From the NCBI RefSeq assembly GCF_002760245.1, contig NZ_ASCA01000080.1, positions 1 to 64,000 of the forward strand: DNA of 64,000 bases, written 5' to 3'. Below are positions 1 to 8,201 of the stretch, piece by piece. Each line of letters starts with the position of its first letter. Position 1 is the first letter of the stretch. The notes beneath the pieces were generated by a model. That model worked only from the letters and a program-made list of their open reading frames with translations, had not been told where the DNA came from and made no database searches. The translations under genes and the position numbers were made by a program. This DNA is from Streptococcus suis YS161. GTDB taxonomy: Bacteria; Bacillota; Bacilli; Lactobacillales; Streptococcaceae.

Positions 1-108
1 TCTACCTTATTTCTTTGTCTCAGTCTAATTTCCAGTTTTTAAGACAGACTAGAACTTACTTTGGGAATTTAGCTCTCTTTATTTTTCTCAATATTTCCAA
101 AAAATCCA

Positions 109-136
109 TTGACTTTTTTTAGAGATATGATATACT
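109..136 (+). promoter_or_regulatory. Promoter of tRNA-Thr
   Basis: TTGACT at 109-114 and TATACT at 131-136 are separated by 16 bp, about 12 bp upstream of the tRNA. Bases 1-108 hold no recognisable gene. Confidence 0.75.
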
Positions 137-147
137 AGTCAAGTACT

Positions 148-220
148 GCTGGTTTAGCTCAGTCGGTAGAGCGCATCCATGGTAAGGATGAGGTCGCCGG
201 TTCAATCCCGGCAACTAGCA
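148..220 (+). tRNA. tRNA-Thr (anticodon GGT)
   Basis: The 73-nt sequence folds as a cloverleaf. The acceptor arms GCTGGTT (148-154) and AACTAGC pair, allowing one G-U. The D-loop motif, the T-arm (GCCGG TTCAATC CCGGC) and the anticodon stem CATCC/GGATG are present. The anticodon loop is ATGGTAA, giving anticodon GGT, which reads ACC threonine codons. The terminal CCA is not encoded; the sequence ends in the discriminator base A. It is a single tRNA, not part of a cluster in this window. Confidence 0.95.
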
Positions 221-238
221 TCGAATACTATCGAAAGG

Positions 239-259
239 CCTTGTTTGACAAGGTTTTTT
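239..259 (+). terminator. Terminator after tRNA-Thr
   Basis: CCTTGT (239-244) pairs with ACAAGG (248-253) and is followed by six T. It is a short stem, plausible as the end of the tRNA transcript. Confidence 0.6.
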
Positions 260-301
260 CTTATTTTTGTCCTAAATTCGCCCTTATTGTCAAAAAATCC
301 C

Positions 302-329
302 TTGACATGAATGTTTATTATGGTAGAAT
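302..329 (+). promoter_or_regulatory. Promoter of the satAB leader
   Basis: TTGACA (302-307) and TAGAAT (324-329) are spaced by 16 bp. Transcription would start near 336 and produce a leader of about 450 nt before satA. Confidence 0.7.
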
Positions 330-360
330 AGGGCTTAGAAATATGAAAGGAGTAAAACAA

Positions 361-438
361 ATGAACAAGCAACTTGTCATTCAGCAAGCTATTTTTTATC
401 ATACACTCCTTTCTAAGCAGGAAAACAAAGCTCATTGA
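361..438 (+). CDS. Short leader ORF upstream of satAB (25 aa)
   Basis: This 25-codon ORF begins at an ATG nine bases after a strong Shine-Dalgarno (AAAGGAG, 346-352) and directly follows the promoter at 302-329. Its codons 405-418 are complementary to the RNA just upstream (333-341 plus 349-353, with a 7-nt bulge), so the end of the ORF can base-pair over its own ribosome site. A second short ORF overlaps its stop codon, and an intrinsic terminator follows at 562-599. Together these suggest a translated leader controlling satAB. A transcriptional attenuator has been described upstream of the pneumococcal homologue patA. The peptide itself matches nothing I recognise. Confidence 0.55.
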   Translation: MNKQLVIQQAIFYHTLLSKQENKAH

Positions 439-473
439 TGAACTTTTGTCGTTTTTCGTGGGCTATATTTTGA
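438..473 (+). CDS. Second, overlapping leader ORF (11 aa)
   Basis: The ATG overlaps the TGA of the 25-codon leader ORF, so translation could be coupled. Its Trp-Ala codons (TGGGCT, 459-464) are complementary to AGCCTA (563-568) in the 5' arm of the downstream terminator, so this segment could act as an antiterminator. It is very short and could be fortuitous. Confidence 0.3.
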   Translation: MNFCRFSWAIF

Positions 474-561
474 AACATTGAGACAATCAAGCACTGTGGC
501 CATGGTGTGATAAAAATTGTCGACTATGTTCAAGAGCCGGTCTATTTTTGTGGACTTACGC

Positions 562-599
562 AAGCCTAGGTGGAGTGAGATGCTTCCCTGGGCTTTTTT
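562..599 (+). terminator. Intrinsic terminator (attenuator) before satA
   Basis: Nine-base arms AAGCCTAGG (562-570) and CCTGGGCTT (587-595) pair with one G-U, followed by a T run to 599. It lies between the leader ORFs and satA and no full-length gene ends before it, so it most probably acts as an attenuator. Confidence 0.75.
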
Positions 600-641
600 G
601 TGCGCTTAGAAAGGTAAGGTCTATCAACTGTTGCTCATTGA

Positions 642-748
642 ATATAGTCTTTTAGTTTACTTTTAGTACTAGGCAACGAGCCGCAGGCATAACTAGAGTT
701 AGGCAAGGCGAGTTAACGAAGTAATAATAGAAAAACTAAATGACGATA
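642..748 (+). repeat. MITE-like repeat, short copy
   Basis: The left end (TATAGTCTTTTAGTTT) and the right end (AAACTAAATGACGATA) are imperfect inverted repeats. The first ~45 bp and the right end closely match a second copy at 20903-21062. There is no coding capacity. It lies between the attenuator and satA and lengthens the untranslated leader. Confidence 0.65.
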
Positions 749-788
749 AAGTGGCAAATGATAGGTTATAGATTTGTAAAGGAGATAT

Positions 789-2516
789 ATGTTTCGATTA
801 ATTTTTGACTATATCAAGCGTCATAAGTGGCTCTATCTATTGGTTGCTGTGACCTTGATTATTTATGACGCTACACTTTTGCTACCAACGCAAATCATAC
901 AGCGGATGGTCGATATACTGACCAAGAATGAATTAACACAGGCCATATTGGTTCAGGAGATGACCTTATTGTTATTGGTAACAGTGCTGAACTATGCAAC
1001 AGCCTTCATTTGGCATCTGAAATTATTTCAGGCCTCTGTCAACTTCAAGTTTGACATGCAGCAACGTGCCTTTAAAAAATTAGTAACCATGCGGACTCCA
1101 TTTTATGAAAAATTCCGCTCAGGAGATGTCATGACTCGTTTTTCAACGGATGTGGATGGCCTGATGGAGATGGTGGGTTATGGTCTTATGATTGTCGTCT
1201 ATGCAGGCGGTATGTTGGCTTTTATCATTCCCACGATGTTCTTTATTGATTGGAAAATTTCACTAGTAGCTTTACTACCGATGCTGTTCATGACACTATG
1301 TATATTTTTTATCGGGAGAAAACAAGATAGGGCGATTGATGCCAATAGAGAAGCTGTAGCCCAGCTCAATAATGAAGTTTTGGAGGTCATCGAAGGCATT
1401 CGAGTGACTCGGGCTTATAGTAAAAAAGCACATCAAAAGGCTCAATTTCAAGCTCGTACCAAACAATTGGCTCAAGGTGGGGATCGCATCACTTCCTTGC
1501 AATCATTGTATAATCCATTAGCCACAGTCTGTTTGGGATTGTCTACTATTTTCGTACTTCTCATGGGGGCACAAGCCGTGAAAGCAGGGCAACTGACCTT
1601 GGGACAAGTAATTGCCCTTCAATTGTATGTCGGTTCGCTTTTAGAGCCGTTTTGGACACTAGCAGATTTCATCCTTGTTTATCAGACTGGTAAGACATCT
1701 TTCGAAAAACTGCAAGAGCTGATTGAGACGGGTGATGATTTGGAGGCTGATGGTTCTAAGGAAATTGCAGAGCTGGATAGTATTTCCTTCAAAAATTATA
1801 GCTTTAGTTATCCACAGGCGGAAAGAGCCAGCCTACAGGACATCAATTGGACACTGAAAGCAGGGCAAACTGTAGGTATCGTTGGGAAAACTGGTTCGGG
1901 AAAAACGACCTTGGTTCGCCAATTCTTACGCCAGTATCCGATTGGTCAGGGAAATTTTTTCATCAATCATCAATCTGTTTTAGACTTTAAACGTTCTAGT
2001 ATAGAGGAAAAAATTGGCTATGTTCCACAAGAACACATTCTCTTTTCAAAATCTGTTGGGGAAAATATTGCCTTTGGTAAGCGTGACAGTAGTTTGGAAG
2101 AAATTGAAGCGGCTATCGCAACCGCAGCCTTTAGCCAGGACTTGGAGCGGATGAGTCATGGACTGGACACCATGATTGGCGAGCGGGGTGTGTCTATTTC
2201 TGGCGGTCAGAAACAACGGATTTCTATTGCGCGTGCCTTTTTACGAGAGCCAGACTTGCTCATTTTAGATGATTCCCTGTCAGCCGTTGATGCTCGGACA
2301 GAACGCCAGATTATCCAAAATATTCAAAAAGAACGTGCAGGCAAAACCAATGTCATCGTGACCCATCGTCTATCTGCTGTCAACCATGCAGACTGGGTAC
2401 TAGTCTTGGATGAGGGGCGTATCGTTGAGGAAGGGCGTCCAGCTGATTTGCTTGCCCAAAGAGGTTGGTACTATGAACAATACCAACGACAACAAAGCCA
2501 GGAAGGAGGAGAGTAA
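789..2516 (+). CDS. satA: ABC exporter subunit SatA (fluoroquinolone efflux, PatA-like)
   Basis: This half-transporter of 575 aa has an N-terminal six-helix membrane domain (about 1-310) and a C-terminal ATPase domain. It shows Walker A (GKTGSGKTT), Q-loop (YVPQEH), signature (SGGQKQR), a Walker B ending in LLILDD and an H-loop histidine (VTHRL). The catalytic Glu after Walker B is Asp, as in the degenerate half of heterodimeric exporters. The start is supported by AAAGGAG. It overlaps satB by one base, so the two are co-translated. SatAB of S. suis and PatAB of S. pneumoniae export fluoroquinolones and dyes; the substrate here is inferred from that homology. Expression is probably attenuated by the leader upstream. 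Confidence 0.9.
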   Translation: MFRLIFDYIKRHKWLYLLVAVTLIIYDATLLLPTQIIQRMVDILTKNELTQAILVQEMTLLLLVTVLNYATAFIWHLKLFQASVNFKFDMQQRAFKKLVTMRTPFYEKFRSGDVMTRFSTDVDGLMEMVGYGLMIVVYAGGMLAFIIPTMFFIDWKISLVALLPMLFMTLCIFFIGRKQDRAIDANREAVAQLNNEVLEVIEGIRVTRAYSKKAHQKAQFQARTKQLAQGGDRITSLQSLYNPLATVCLGLSTIFVLLMGAQAVKAGQLTLGQVIALQLYVGSLLEPFWTLADFILVYQTGKTSFEKLQELIETGDDLEADGSKEIAELDSISFKNYSFSYPQAERASLQDINWTLKAGQTVGIVGKTGSGKTTLVRQFLRQYPIGQGNFFINHQSVLDFKRSSIEEKIGYVPQEHILFSKSVGENIAFGKRDSSLEEIEAAIATAAFSQDLERMSHGLDTMIGERGVSISGGQKQRISIARAFLREPDLLILDDSLSAVDARTERQIIQNIQKERAGKTNVIVTHRLSAVNHADWVLVLDEGRIVEEGRPADLLAQRGWYYEQYQRQQSQEGGE

Positions 2517-4255
2517 TGACTATTTTAGGTTTTTTATTAAAACAAATCCGTCGAGTCAAGTGGCTATTTATAGTAGCTGTCGGCTTCTATCTATTGGCTT
2601 CGACCATGGTTCGATTGGCTCCTCTGCTGATTCAGCAGGCGATTGATGGACCGATTACGGATTTAAGCAAGGGTTTGCCCTTTGATGAAGCTGTTTTCTT
2701 AAACCAGTCAGTTCAATACATGGGAATGATTATTCTGGGAGCTATTGGCTTCTACCTATCTATGCGTTTACTCATGCATTGTGCCAATCGTATTGCTGAA
2801 AATCTACGTAATCAAGCTTATGATGTTATGCAACGGTTGCCTATTTCTTATTTTGATGATAAGCCCGCTGGAAAAATTGCAACTAGAATTGTCAATGATA
2901 CAGAAACTCTGCGGACACAATTTTATGGGACCTTAGTTAATGCCTTTAACAATATTGTTCGTTTGCTCTTTACATACGGTGTCCTATTTTACATGAATAG
3001 GAGTCTTGGTTGGCTGATGTTACTCTTGATACCACTCTATATCGGTATTCAATTTGCTTACAAGAAAATGACAGACAAGCCAATGAAGGATTTTTATGAT
3101 GCAAGGAGTGACGTCAATACGCAGGTGAATGAGACCATGAATGGTGCAAGTTTGATTCAACTTTTTGGACAAGAAGAGCGCATCATGAGAGAATTTGAAG
3201 TGACTGCTGACAAGATGCGTCGGGCAGATAATAAGATTATCTGGGCCCAGTCTCTTGCCACGTGGAATCTGAGTGGTTTTCTGCAAAATTTGGTCATTGC
3301 TGCGATTTTAACGGTAGTCGGCTATCAGTTTCTTGCGGGACAGGATGGAGTTACAGCTGGGAAACTCTTTGTTTATGTCAACTATATCGAAGGAGTCTTC
3401 ATTGCTTTGGGAGCGCTGGTTCAACAGTTCCCCAATATGCTTCGCTCTTTTGAAACAGGTAAGCGTCTAATGGCCATTCTAGAAGAAGAGGTGGAGGACG
3501 ACTGTGATTGTATTTTGGAAGTTGAACAAGGGCAAGTCGTGTTTGAACAAGTGAACTTTAGCTATGAAGAAAACAGACCAGTTTTGAAAGATATTACCAT
3601 TCGGGCAGAAAAAGGAGAAACAGTTGCTCTGGTTGGGCATACTGGGTCTGGTAAGTCTTCTATTATGAACCTCCTCTATCGTTTCTATGATCCACAGGAG
3701 GGACGTGTACTGATTGATGGGAAAAACATCCGTGATTATTCCCGTGAAAGCCTGCGCAGTCACATGGGGATTGTTTTGCAAGATCCCTATCTCTTTACAG
3801 GGACGATTGCCAGCAATGTTTCCATGAATGAAGAGGAAGCAGATAGAACCAGAATCCTGCAGGCGCTAGAAAAAGTTGGTGCAAGGCCTATGCTATCTCG
3901 CTTAGAGAAAGGGATTGATGAACCAGTTGTTGAGAAGGGGGCGGCCTTTTCAAGTGGGGAACGTCAGTTGATTGCCTTTGCGCGGACACTCTACTCTGAT
4001 CCTAAAATTCTGATATTGGATGAAGCAACTTCTCATATTGATACGGAGACGGAAGAAATTATCCAACATGCTATGGAAGTGGTGAAAGAAGGTCGGACAA
4101 CCTTTATCATTGCCCACCGACTTTCTACCATTCAAAATGCAGACCAGATTCTTGTCTTAGATCAAGGTCGAATTATTGAACATGGGAAGCATGAAGAATT
4201 GGTTGCACGTGGTGGAGTATATGCTCAAATGCATGAGATTCAAGCAAAGGTGTAA
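2516..4255 (+). CDS. satB: ABC exporter subunit SatB (PatB-like)
   Basis: This is the partner half-transporter (579 aa). It has a six-helix membrane domain followed by an ATPase domain with Walker A (GHTGSGKSS), Q-loop (VLQDPY), Walker B with intact catalytic Glu (ILILDEAT) and H-loop (IAHRL). Its signature is atypical (FSSGERQ instead of SGGQ). Combined with the Asp in SatA, this predicts one canonical and one degenerate ATP site in a SatA-SatB heterodimer. The ATG overlaps the satA stop (TAATG). A terminator follows directly. Confidence 0.9.
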   Translation: MTILGFLLKQIRRVKWLFIVAVGFYLLASTMVRLAPLLIQQAIDGPITDLSKGLPFDEAVFLNQSVQYMGMIILGAIGFYLSMRLLMHCANRIAENLRNQAYDVMQRLPISYFDDKPAGKIATRIVNDTETLRTQFYGTLVNAFNNIVRLLFTYGVLFYMNRSLGWLMLLLIPLYIGIQFAYKKMTDKPMKDFYDARSDVNTQVNETMNGASLIQLFGQEERIMREFEVTADKMRRADNKIIWAQSLATWNLSGFLQNLVIAAILTVVGYQFLAGQDGVTAGKLFVYVNYIEGVFIALGALVQQFPNMLRSFETGKRLMAILEEEVEDDCDCILEVEQGQVVFEQVNFSYEENRPVLKDITIRAEKGETVALVGHTGSGKSSIMNLLYRFYDPQEGRVLIDGKNIRDYSRESLRSHMGIVLQDPYLFTGTIASNVSMNEEEADRTRILQALEKVGARPMLSRLEKGIDEPVVEKGAAFSSGERQLIAFARTLYSDPKILILDEATSHIDTETEEIIQHAMEVVKEGRTTFIIAHRLSTIQNADQILVLDQGRIIEHGKHEELVARGGVYAQMHEIQAKV

Positions 4256-4263
4256 TAAGCAGT

Positions 4264-4296
4264 TAAAAATTCCAAGCTTTGGCTGGAATTTTTTGC
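4264..4296 (+). terminator. satAB terminator
   Basis: AATTCCA-AGC and GCT-GGAATT form a 9-bp stem with one bulged A, followed by TTTTTT. The T run is directly followed by the -10 of the next gene. Confidence 0.8.
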
Positions 4297-4302
4297 TATA
4301 AT
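4294..4302 (+). promoter_or_regulatory. Extended -10, leaderless start of the HAD gene
   Basis: TGCTATAAT ends six bases before the ATG at 4309, so transcription should start at or next to the start codon. No -35 match at proper spacing is visible and no Shine-Dalgarno is possible. Confidence 0.7.
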
Positions 4303-4308
4303 GGACTC

Positions 4309-5004
4309 ATGAAAGCCTTAATTTTTGATGTAGATGATACGCTTTATGATCAGATTCAACCGTTTGAACGTGCTTTGGAAAGACATTTTGAAGTAGCAAG
4401 GGAGCAAATTGAACCACTCTACCTTTCCTTTCGCAGATATGCGGATGAAGTATTTGAAGCGACAGCAATTGGAAAGATGAGTCTGAAAGACAGTCATATT
4501 TATCGGATGAAACATGCTCTGGCAGATTTTGGGTATCAGGTGTCTGATGCAACAGCCTTAGCTATTCAAATAGATTATGATTATTTTCAAGGGCAGATAG
4601 AGCTCAGTCCAGTGTTTCCAGAGATATTTTCATGGTGTCAGGCGCAAGGAATTGCAATGGGGATTATTACGAATGGACCTTATAGACATCAGTTGAGAAA
4701 GATACGCACGATGGGGTTAGTTAATTGGTTTGAGCTAGAACATGTCCTAATTTCTGGACAAGTTGGTATCACAAAGCCAAATCCTGCTATTTTTCAACTA
4801 ATGGAAGAACGTTTGGGGATGTCAGGCGAAGATATTTGTTATTTAGGGGATTCGTTTGAGAATGATGTGGTAGGAGCGAAAGCTGCGAATTGGAAGGCAA
4901 TTTGGTTTAATCATAGAAAGAGAGTAGAGCCAATAGCTCCGTATCAGGCAGATAAAGTGGTGACAGATTGGGATGAACTGGTCGAAGTTATCCAGTCTTT
5001 CTAG
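4309..5004 (+). CDS. HAD-superfamily hydrolase (YjjG-like)
   Basis: This is a phosphatase-like protein of 231 aa. HAD motif I is at the N-terminus (FDVDDTLYD), motif II is ITNGP, the conserved Lys is in GITKPNP, and motif III/IV is YLGDSFENDVVGA. A helical cap of about 90 residues lies between motifs I and II, as in YjjG/phosphoglycolate phosphatase relatives, so a small phosphorylated metabolite or nucleotide is the likely substrate. I place the start at 4309, not at the upstream in-frame codon (4279), because that codon lies inside the terminator and upstream of the -10. The mRNA would be leaderless. Confidence 0.85.
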   Translation: MKALIFDVDDTLYDQIQPFERALERHFEVAREQIEPLYLSFRRYADEVFEATAIGKMSLKDSHIYRMKHALADFGYQVSDATALAIQIDYDYFQGQIELSPVFPEIFSWCQAQGIAMGIITNGPYRHQLRKIRTMGLVNWFELEHVLISGQVGITKPNPAIFQLMEERLGMSGEDICYLGDSFENDVVGAKAANWKAIWFNHRKRVEPIAPYQADKVVTDWDELVEVIQSF

Positions 5005-5169
5005 TGGTTTCTACAAGGGCTTATCAATTTTTTATAGGTGTGATAGGTAAAATATATTAGCATAATACCTGTCTTTATGATAGCATAAAATGTAAGCATA
5101 GAAGTATAGGTGTGAATCCAGGCAGATTTTTATTCCTACTCTATGAAATTTTTTGAAATGGAGTATCCT

Positions 5170-5733
5170 ATGACACAAGATTTTTTCCCTATTCATACCT
5201 TGGAAACTGTTAGACCTGATTTGAAAGAAAATTTGGAAACGGTCAAGAAAAATAACGGGGGCTATATTCCTAATTTAATTGGACTTTTAGCCAACTCTCC
5301 AACAGCCTTGGAAACCTATCAAACTGTAGGAGGCATTAACCGTCGCAATAGTCTGACACCGACTGAACGCGAAGTAGTACAAATTACAGCAGCGGTTGCT
5401 AATGGTTGCGGCTTCTGTGTAGCTGGTCACACTGCTATATCTATCAAGCAAATCAAGATGCCGGATGAGATTTTGCAGGCTCTTCGTCAGGGGACACCAA
5501 TCGAGGCTGATGTAAAATTGGATACTCTAGCTCGTTTTACTCTGGCTGTTATCCATGAAAAAGGCAAGGTTGAACAGCCCTTGCTAGAGGAATTTTTCCA
5601 AGAGGGCTACACGGATGAAAATGCCTTGGATGTGGTGTTAGGAGTCAGTCTTGCAACTCTTTGTAATTATGCTAACAATCTCATCAACACTCCTATTAAT
5701 CCTGAATTGCAGGCCTATGCTTTGGAGAATTGA
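5170..5733 (+). CDS. AhpD-like alkylhydroperoxidase / carboxymuconolactone decarboxylase family protein
   Basis: This 187-aa protein carries the AhpD core: Glu68 and the motif C80-GF-C83-VAG-H87 on a helix, the redox-active CxxCxxxH arrangement of this family. A peroxidase or disulfide role is therefore likely; the physiological substrate is unknown. The start at 5170 is preferred over the in-frame ATG at 5143 because GGAG lies six bases before it. The gene is monocistronic, with its own terminator. Confidence 0.8.
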   Translation: MTQDFFPIHTLETVRPDLKENLETVKKNNGGYIPNLIGLLANSPTALETYQTVGGINRRNSLTPTEREVVQITAAVANGCGFCVAGHTAISIKQIKMPDEILQALRQGTPIEADVKLDTLARFTLAVIHEKGKVEQPLLEEFFQEGYTDENALDVVLGVSLATLCNYANNLINTPINPELQAYALEN

Positions 5734-5750
5734 GTAAATAGAATAGAGTA

Positions 5751-5780
5751 AAAACCAGTCGGAAAAATCGGCTGGTTTTT
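5751..5780 (+). terminator. Terminator of the AhpD-like gene
   Basis: AAAACCAGTCG pairs with CGGCTGGTTTT (one G-U) and is followed by a T run. Confidence 0.8.
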
Positions 5781-5793
5781 CAGTTCTAACAAG

Positions 5794-5838
5794 TGAAACT
5801 ATTTTTATAAAAAAGTTAGAAAATAGAAAGTAGTTTCA
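5794..5838 (+). promoter_or_regulatory. Candidate NanR operator (paired half-sites)
   Basis: TGAAACTA (5794-5801) and TAGTTTCA (5831-5838) are perfect inverted copies centred upstream of the nan promoter. TGAAA/TTTCA half-sites fit known RpiR-family operators, and nanR lies at the other end of the operon. Binding is inferred. Confidence 0.4.
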
Positions 5839-5893
5839 AAAAATCCCCTTTTCTTTCTTCAGGCAGAAATTAAAATTTAAATGTAAAAGTCTA

Positions 5894-5940
5894 TTGAAAA
5901 AACATCAGTATATTATATAATTATATTGTAAGCGCTATCT
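5894..5940 (+). promoter_or_regulatory. nan operon promoter with cre site
   Basis: TTGAAA (5894-5899) and TATAAT (5916-5921) are 16 bp apart. TTGTAAGCGCTATCT (5926-5940) fits the CcpA cre consensus, failing only in its last bases. It sits over the predicted start site, the usual position for glucose repression of sugar catabolic operons. Confidence 0.75.
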
Positions 5941-5975
5941 TGGATCCAATAGTAGAACGGTGCAAGGAGAATTAA

Positions 5976-6677
5976 ATGGCGATCATAAGCAAAGAAATCT
6001 TAAAAGAGCAGATTAAAGATGGCATTATTGTTTCCTGTCAGGCCTTACCTGGTGAACCCTTGTATAGGGAAGAAGGGGGGATTATGCCTTTACTCGTAAA
6101 GGCGGCAGAAGAAGCAGGTGCCGTAGGTATTCGAGCCAATAGTGTCCGAGATATTAAAGAAATCAAGGAAGTAACCGATTTACCGATTATCGGAATTATC
6201 AAGAGAGATTACCCTCCTCAAGAACCCTTCATTACGGCAACGATGAAAGAGGTTGACGAGCTAGCTGAGCTAGACATTGCAGTTATTGCCCTGGATTGTA
6301 CTAAACGTGAGCGTTATGATGGTCTGGACATCGTTGATTTCATCAAGCAAATCAAGGAAAAATATCCACACCAACTCTTCATGGCAGATATTTCTACCTA
6401 TGAAGAAGGTGTGACAGCCTACGAGGCAGGTATTGATTTTGTTGGAACGACCTTATCGGGCTACACATCCTATAGCCGACAAGAAGATGGTCCAGATATT
6501 GAATTGGTTGATCGACTCTGTCGAGCGGGTATTGATGTCATCGCTGAAGGAAAAATTCATTATCCGGATCAAGTCAAAACCATCCATGATCTAGGTGTGG
6601 CAGGTATCGTTGTTGGCGGGGCTATTACCCGACCAAAAGAAATAGCAGAGCGGTTTATCCGAGTGTTGAAACAATAA
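5976..6677 (+). CDS. nanE: N-acetylmannosamine-6-phosphate 2-epimerase
   Basis: NanE converts ManNAc-6-phosphate to GlcNAc-6-phosphate, the last dedicated step of sialic-acid breakdown before NagA/NagB. The 233-aa TIM barrel has the family landmarks: [10 protein letters not shown] at the N-terminus, [15 protein letters not shown] with the catalytic lysine region, and GGAITRP near the C-terminal phosphate-binding loop. It is the first gene of the operon, preceded by AAGGAG and by the cre-bearing promoter. The following gene begins 53 bp later. Confidence 0.93.
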   Translation: MAIISKEILKEQIKDGIIVSCQALPGEPLYREEGGIMPLLVKAAEEAGAVGIRANSVRDIKEIKEVTDLPIIGIIKRDYPPQEPFITATMKEVDELAELDIAVIALDCTKRERYDGLDIVDFIKQIKEKYPHQLFMADISTYEEGVTAYEAGIDFVGTTLSGYTSYSRQEDGPDIELVDRLCRAGIDVIAEGKIHYPDQVKTIHDLGVAGIVVGGAITRPKEIAERFIRVLKQ

Positions 6678-6730
6678 ATAAGTAGTCTAAGCACCCATTG
6701 GGGTAAGCAAAATAATAAAAAAGGAGAAGA

Positions 6731-8047
6731 ATGATGAAGAAAATCATACATTCATTGTTAGCTGGTGTGGCAGTTTTGTCACTTGCAGCATGTAGTGGTG
6801 GTAGCAGTAATACAACTGCTGAGAAGACAGCTGATTCTAGTGCTTCTGGCAAGACAGAAATCACTTGGTGGGCCTTCCCAGTCTTCACTCAAGAAAACAC
6901 AGAAGACGGTGTGGGTACCTATGAGCAAAAAATTATTGCTGCTTTTGAGGAAGCAAACCCAGACATCACTGTAAAACTCGAAACCATCGACTTTACATCT
7001 GGTCCTGAAAAAATTACAACTGCTATCGAAGCAGGTACTGCTCCAGACGTCCTCTTTGACGCACCAGGTCGTATTATCACCTACGGAAAAAATGGTAAAT
7101 TGGCTGAGTTGAATGACCTCTTCACAGATGATTTTGTCAAAGATGTCAACAATGACAACATTATCCAAGCATCTAAGGCTGGTGATACAGCTTATATGTA
7201 CCCACTCAGCTCTGCTCCATTCTACATGGCCTTTAACAAAGCGATGTTGAAAGACGCAGGTGTGCTTGATCTTGTCAAAGATGGCTGGACAACAGACGAC
7301 TTTGAAAAAGTTATCAAGGCTTTGAAAGATAAAGGCTACAACCCAGGTTCCCTCTTCTCTAACGGTCAAGGTGGTGACCAAGGTACTCGTGCTTTCTTGG
7401 CAAACCTCTACAGCGGTAGCATCACAGACGAAGGCGTAACTAAGTATACAACTGATTCAGAGCAAATGATTAAAGCTTTGGATAAGGCAGCAGGCTGGAT
7501 TAAAGACGGCTACATGATGAACGGCTCTCAATACGCAGGTGGCGATGACATCCAAAACTTTGCAAATGGTCAAACATCTTACACTATCCTTTGGGGTCCT
7601 GCTCAAAATGGTATCCAAGGACAATTGTTAGAAGCATCTAAAGTAGAAGTTCTTGAAGTACCATTCCCATCTGAAGATGGTAAGGCAGCTCTTGAGTACC
7701 TTGTAAACGGATTTGCAGTCTTCAACAATGGCGACGAAGCTCGTGTAGCAGCGTCTAAGAAATTCATCCAGTTCATCGCAGATGACAAAGAATGGGGTCC
7801 TAAGAACGTTGTTCGTACAGGTGCCTTCCCAGTTCGTACTTCGTTTGGTGCTCTCTATGATGATGAACGCATGGCTATGATTGACAAGTGGACTGGTTAC
7901 TACTCACCATACTACAATACTATTGACGGATTTGCTGAAATGAGAACTCTTTGGTTCCCAATGCTTCAAGCTGTATCAAATGGCGAAAAAGAAGCAGCGG
8001 CTGCTTTGAAAGAATTCACTGAACAAGCAAACGCAACGATTAAATAA
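6731..8047 (+). CDS. Sialic-acid ABC transporter, substrate-binding lipoprotein
   Basis: This is a family-1 extracellular solute-binding protein of 438 aa. A signal peptide with lipobox LAAC (Cys21) anchors it to the membrane. The mature part has the two-lobed sugar-binding fold signatures (EITWWAFP near the N-terminus, GTAPDVLFD). Its place between nanE and two permeases matches the pneumococcal sialic-acid importer SatABC (SP1683-1681), a name unrelated to the SatAB drug exporter in this window. No ATPase gene is present, so a shared MsmK-type ATPase elsewhere is expected. A strong hairpin follows the gene and probably raises its mRNA level. Two adjacent ATGs (6731, 6734) are both possible starts. 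Confidence 0.88.
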   Translation: MMKKIIHSLLAGVAVLSLAACSGGSSNTTAEKTADSSASGKTEITWWAFPVFTQENTEDGVGTYEQKIIAAFEEANPDITVKLETIDFTSGPEKITTAIEAGTAPDVLFDAPGRIITYGKNGKLAELNDLFTDDFVKDVNNDNIIQASKAGDTAYMYPLSSAPFYMAFNKAMLKDAGVLDLVKDGWTTDDFEKVIKALKDKGYNPGSLFSNGQGGDQGTRAFLANLYSGSITDEGVTKYTTDSEQMIKALDKAAGWIKDGYMMNGSQYAGGDDIQNFANGQTSYTILWGPAQNGIQGQLLEASKVEVLEVPFPSEDGKAALEYLVNGFAVFNNGDEARVAASKKFIQFIADDKEWGPKNVVRTGAFPVRTSFGALYDDERMAMIDKWTGYYSPYYNTIDGFAEMRTLWFPMLQAVSNGEKEAAAALKEFTEQANATIK

Positions 8048-8060
8048 ATGAATTGAATGA

Positions 8061-8106
8061 GGCTCCTTTTCTCTGTTAGCTATTCAATAGATATGGAAAA
8101 GGAGCC
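8061..8106 (+). terminator. Intra-operon stem-loop after the binding-protein gene
   Basis: Perfect 10-bp arms GGCTCCTTTT and AAAAGGAGCC enclose a 26-nt loop; the T run after it is weak. Such stems typically protect the upstream binding-protein mRNA and partly terminate before the permeases. Confidence 0.65.
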
Positions 8107-8201
8107 GTTCCTTTTATGCTTAATGAAAATCAAAAAAATTTTCATCACTTATTTTGGTTTTCAATGAGTTTTGTTACAAGATTAGAATGGAGGTGTTCTA
8201 A

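Noticed and set aside
6779-7381. 200-codon open frame on the minus strand within the sugar-binding lipoprotein gene
   Set aside because: It is antisense to a well-supported gene, has no ribosome site or domain, and mirrors the codon bias of the sense strand.
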